In this document: piece after piece, positions 63,001 through 64,000 of the stretch
Position numbering within the stretch: the stretch's first letter is position 1
Layout of the letters: every line of letters begins with the position of its first letter
From: Agarivorans gilvus
GTDB taxonomy: Bacteria > Pseudomonadota > Gammaproteobacteria > Enterobacterales > Celerinatantimonadaceae
Reading direction: 5' to 3'
DNA: 64,000 bases
Assembly: GCF_001420915.1 (NCBI RefSeq)
Contig: NZ_CP013021.1
Location: 2,770,001 to 2,834,000, forward strand
Position numbers and translations under genes: made by a program
Notes under the pieces: generated by a model
Databases searched by the model: none
Seen by the model: the letters and a program-made list of their open reading frames with translations, nothing else
Told to the model about the DNA's origin: nothing

Positions 63001-63464
63001 TGTTATCTATTCAAGCTTACTCGCCAGAGTATAGCCATGCCGTGGCCGAATTATTCACTGCTACGGTACATGCGATTGACGAACAGCTATATAGCGCTGA
63101 GCAAAAACTAGCTTGGGCACCGTTGCCAATAAACTATGAACTTTGGCGACAACGCTTACGCCCCGAACGCTGTTATTTGGCCCTGTTGAATCAGCAGCTG
63201 GCTGGATTTATCGAGTTGGAAGGCGATTATATAGATTGCTTTTATGTGGCGCCGCACTATCAAGGCCAGCAAGTGGGCTTACAGCTATATCAACATATTG
63301 AGGCAGTGGCTAGGCAGCGCCAGTTACCTAGTTTACGGGTGGATGCGTCTTTGGTAGCCAAGGCTTTTTTCCTCAAACAAGGCTATGAGTTAGTGAGCCG
63401 CAATCAAGTAGAGCGTAATGGGCAGGTATTAAGTAATTTTACGTTGCAAAAACACCTGTTTTAG
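63000..63464 (+). CDS. GNAT-family N-acetyltransferase
   Basis: 154 residues. GNAT core: ELWRQRLRPERCYLAL, IDCFYVAPHYQGQQVGLQLYQHI (acetyl-CoA loop Q/R-x-x-G pattern YQGQQVG) and SLRVDASLVAKAFFLKQGYELV. Substrate unknown (small molecule or amino-terminal). The start overlaps the DUF1294 stop by one base, so the pair is an operon. Confidence 0.87.
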   Translation: MLSIQAYSPEYSHAVAELFTATVHAIDEQLYSAEQKLAWAPLPINYELWRQRLRPERCYLALLNQQLAGFIELEGDYIDCFYVAPHYQGQQVGLQLYQHIEAVARQRQLPSLRVDASLVAKAFFLKQGYELVSRNQVERNGQVLSNFTLQKHLF

Positions 63465-63563
63465 CCGCTTTGCTCCACGCTTTTTACCAGCCAAAACTGA
63501 TTATCTGGGTTTGTCCGTTACATTTGGTTATTATGGGCGCGGTTCAGAGGAGGTAAAAAGGAA

Positions 63564-64000
63564 ATGGCTCGGACTACAATTAAAGATGTTGCCAAGGCGG
63601 CGGGGGTCTCCATTGCCACCGTATCTAATGTCATTAATGGCCGCAGCGGTAAGGTTAACTCGAATACCGCGCAGCGAATTTTGGCCATAGCCGAAGAGCT
63701 TTCCTACCATCGCAATCTTAATGCCGCCTCTTTAAAAACCGGCAATAGTCACATGATTTGGGTGATTATGCCCAAGCATACCATTCACCCGCATAATCAA
63801 TTAGAAGACAGTCCCTTCTTTAACGACTTATTAATGGGCATTGAAAAAGGTGCCTCGCGCAGCGAATTATATTTTTGCTTTATGCGCATCGCCGATGTTG
63901 ATGAGTTAAAACGTTTAAGTATTGGTGCAGCCCCTAGAGGGGTGATAGTGGTAGGTATTTTCCCTCCATCAATTGAGCAGTTTATTGCCAACTGGTCATT
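63564..64000 (+). CDS. LacI-family transcriptional regulator, cut by window end
   Basis: The first 145 residues of a LacI/GalR regulator. HTH TTIKDVAKAAGVSIATVSNVINGRSGKV (residues 3-30), hinge helix NAASLKTGNS and the beginning of the sugar-binding domain (MIWVIMPKHTIHP, FFNDLLMGIEKGA). The 3' end lies beyond the window. AGGAGG and AAAAAGGAA precede the ATG at 63564. Target unknown; probably sugar utilisation genes to the right. Confidence 0.9.
   Translation, partial: MARTTIKDVAKAAGVSIATVSNVINGRSGKVNSNTAQRILAIAEELSYHRNLNAASLKTGNSHMIWVIMPKHTIHPHNQLEDSPFFNDLLMGIEKGASRSELYFCFMRIADVDELKRLSIGAAPRGVIVVGIFPPSIEQFIANWS

Noticed and set aside
1..64000. CRISPR arrays, tRNA or rRNA genes, insertion sequences
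   Set aside because: No regularly spaced repeats, no cloverleaf-like or rRNA sequence and no transposase was recognised on either strand.

Overview
The window looks like chromosomal DNA of a marine gammaproteobacterium of the Alteromonadales/Vibrionales kind (an Agarivorans-like organism would fit, but the sequence alone does not prove it). The signs are a ubiE-ubiJ-ubiB-tatABC-tatD block, a GlrK-QseG-GlrR two-component operon, an AcnD/PrpF-type methylcitrate operon, EfpL, DUF3301 and DUF1294 proteins, and Vibrio-like attC sites. No rRNA, tRNA, CRISPR array or insertion sequence was found.

Layout. 1-4.9 kb: the end of pssA, then a beta-alanine degradation pair (omega-aminotransferase and malonate/methylmalonate-semialdehyde dehydrogenase) with a divergent LysR gene. 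5-9 kb: esterase, SMI1/KNR4 protein, alkyltransferase-like protein, an orphan ParA plus small partner, a Tim44-like membrane protein and a GIY-YIG protein followed by a 197-bp tandem duplication. 9-18 kb: periplasmic binding protein, EamA transporter with divergent LysR, TetR facing a Tat-exported subunit and a GMC oxidoreductase, YjbQ, DUF3301, TauE/SafE and a Gfo/Idh/MocA oxidoreductase. 18.5-24 kb: a soluble LacI-like/histidine-kinase fusion, a diguanylate cyclase and asd. 24-28.8 kb: glrK-qseG-glrR behind two TGTC-N10-GACA sites and a sigma-54-like promoter, then a dicarboxylate/amino-acid symporter. 29-33.5 kb: two paralogous lipoproteins, EfpL, a PEP-CTERM-like protein and an HD-GYP protein. 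33.5-42.4 kb: one leftward methylcitrate-cycle operon, gntR-prpB-prpC-acnD-prpF-prpE, with two palindromic operators in front. 43.7-48.9 kb: ubiquinone synthesis and Tat export. 49-55 kb: a periplasmic protein coupled to a chemoreceptor, a multidomain alkaline phosphatase lipoprotein and a DUF3299 protein.

The accessory part is about 55.0-62.6 kb. It holds a repeat-like block, two integron-type gene cassettes with recognisable attC sites but no integrase, and a compact five-gene leftward operon: WYL regulator, membrane-anchored coiled-coil protein, TerB-like protein, helical protein, and a large membrane protein with an HNH-like motif. This operon is the best candidate for an undescribed system, possibly stress or phage defence; that function is inferred from architecture only.

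Eight frame breaks in seven genes (parA-like, tetR, DUF3301, glrK, glrR, symporter twice, one lipoprotein) are each repaired by adding one base to a G or C run. This one-directional pattern points to consensus sequencing error rather than gene decay, so these genes are annotated as full-length with the break noted.
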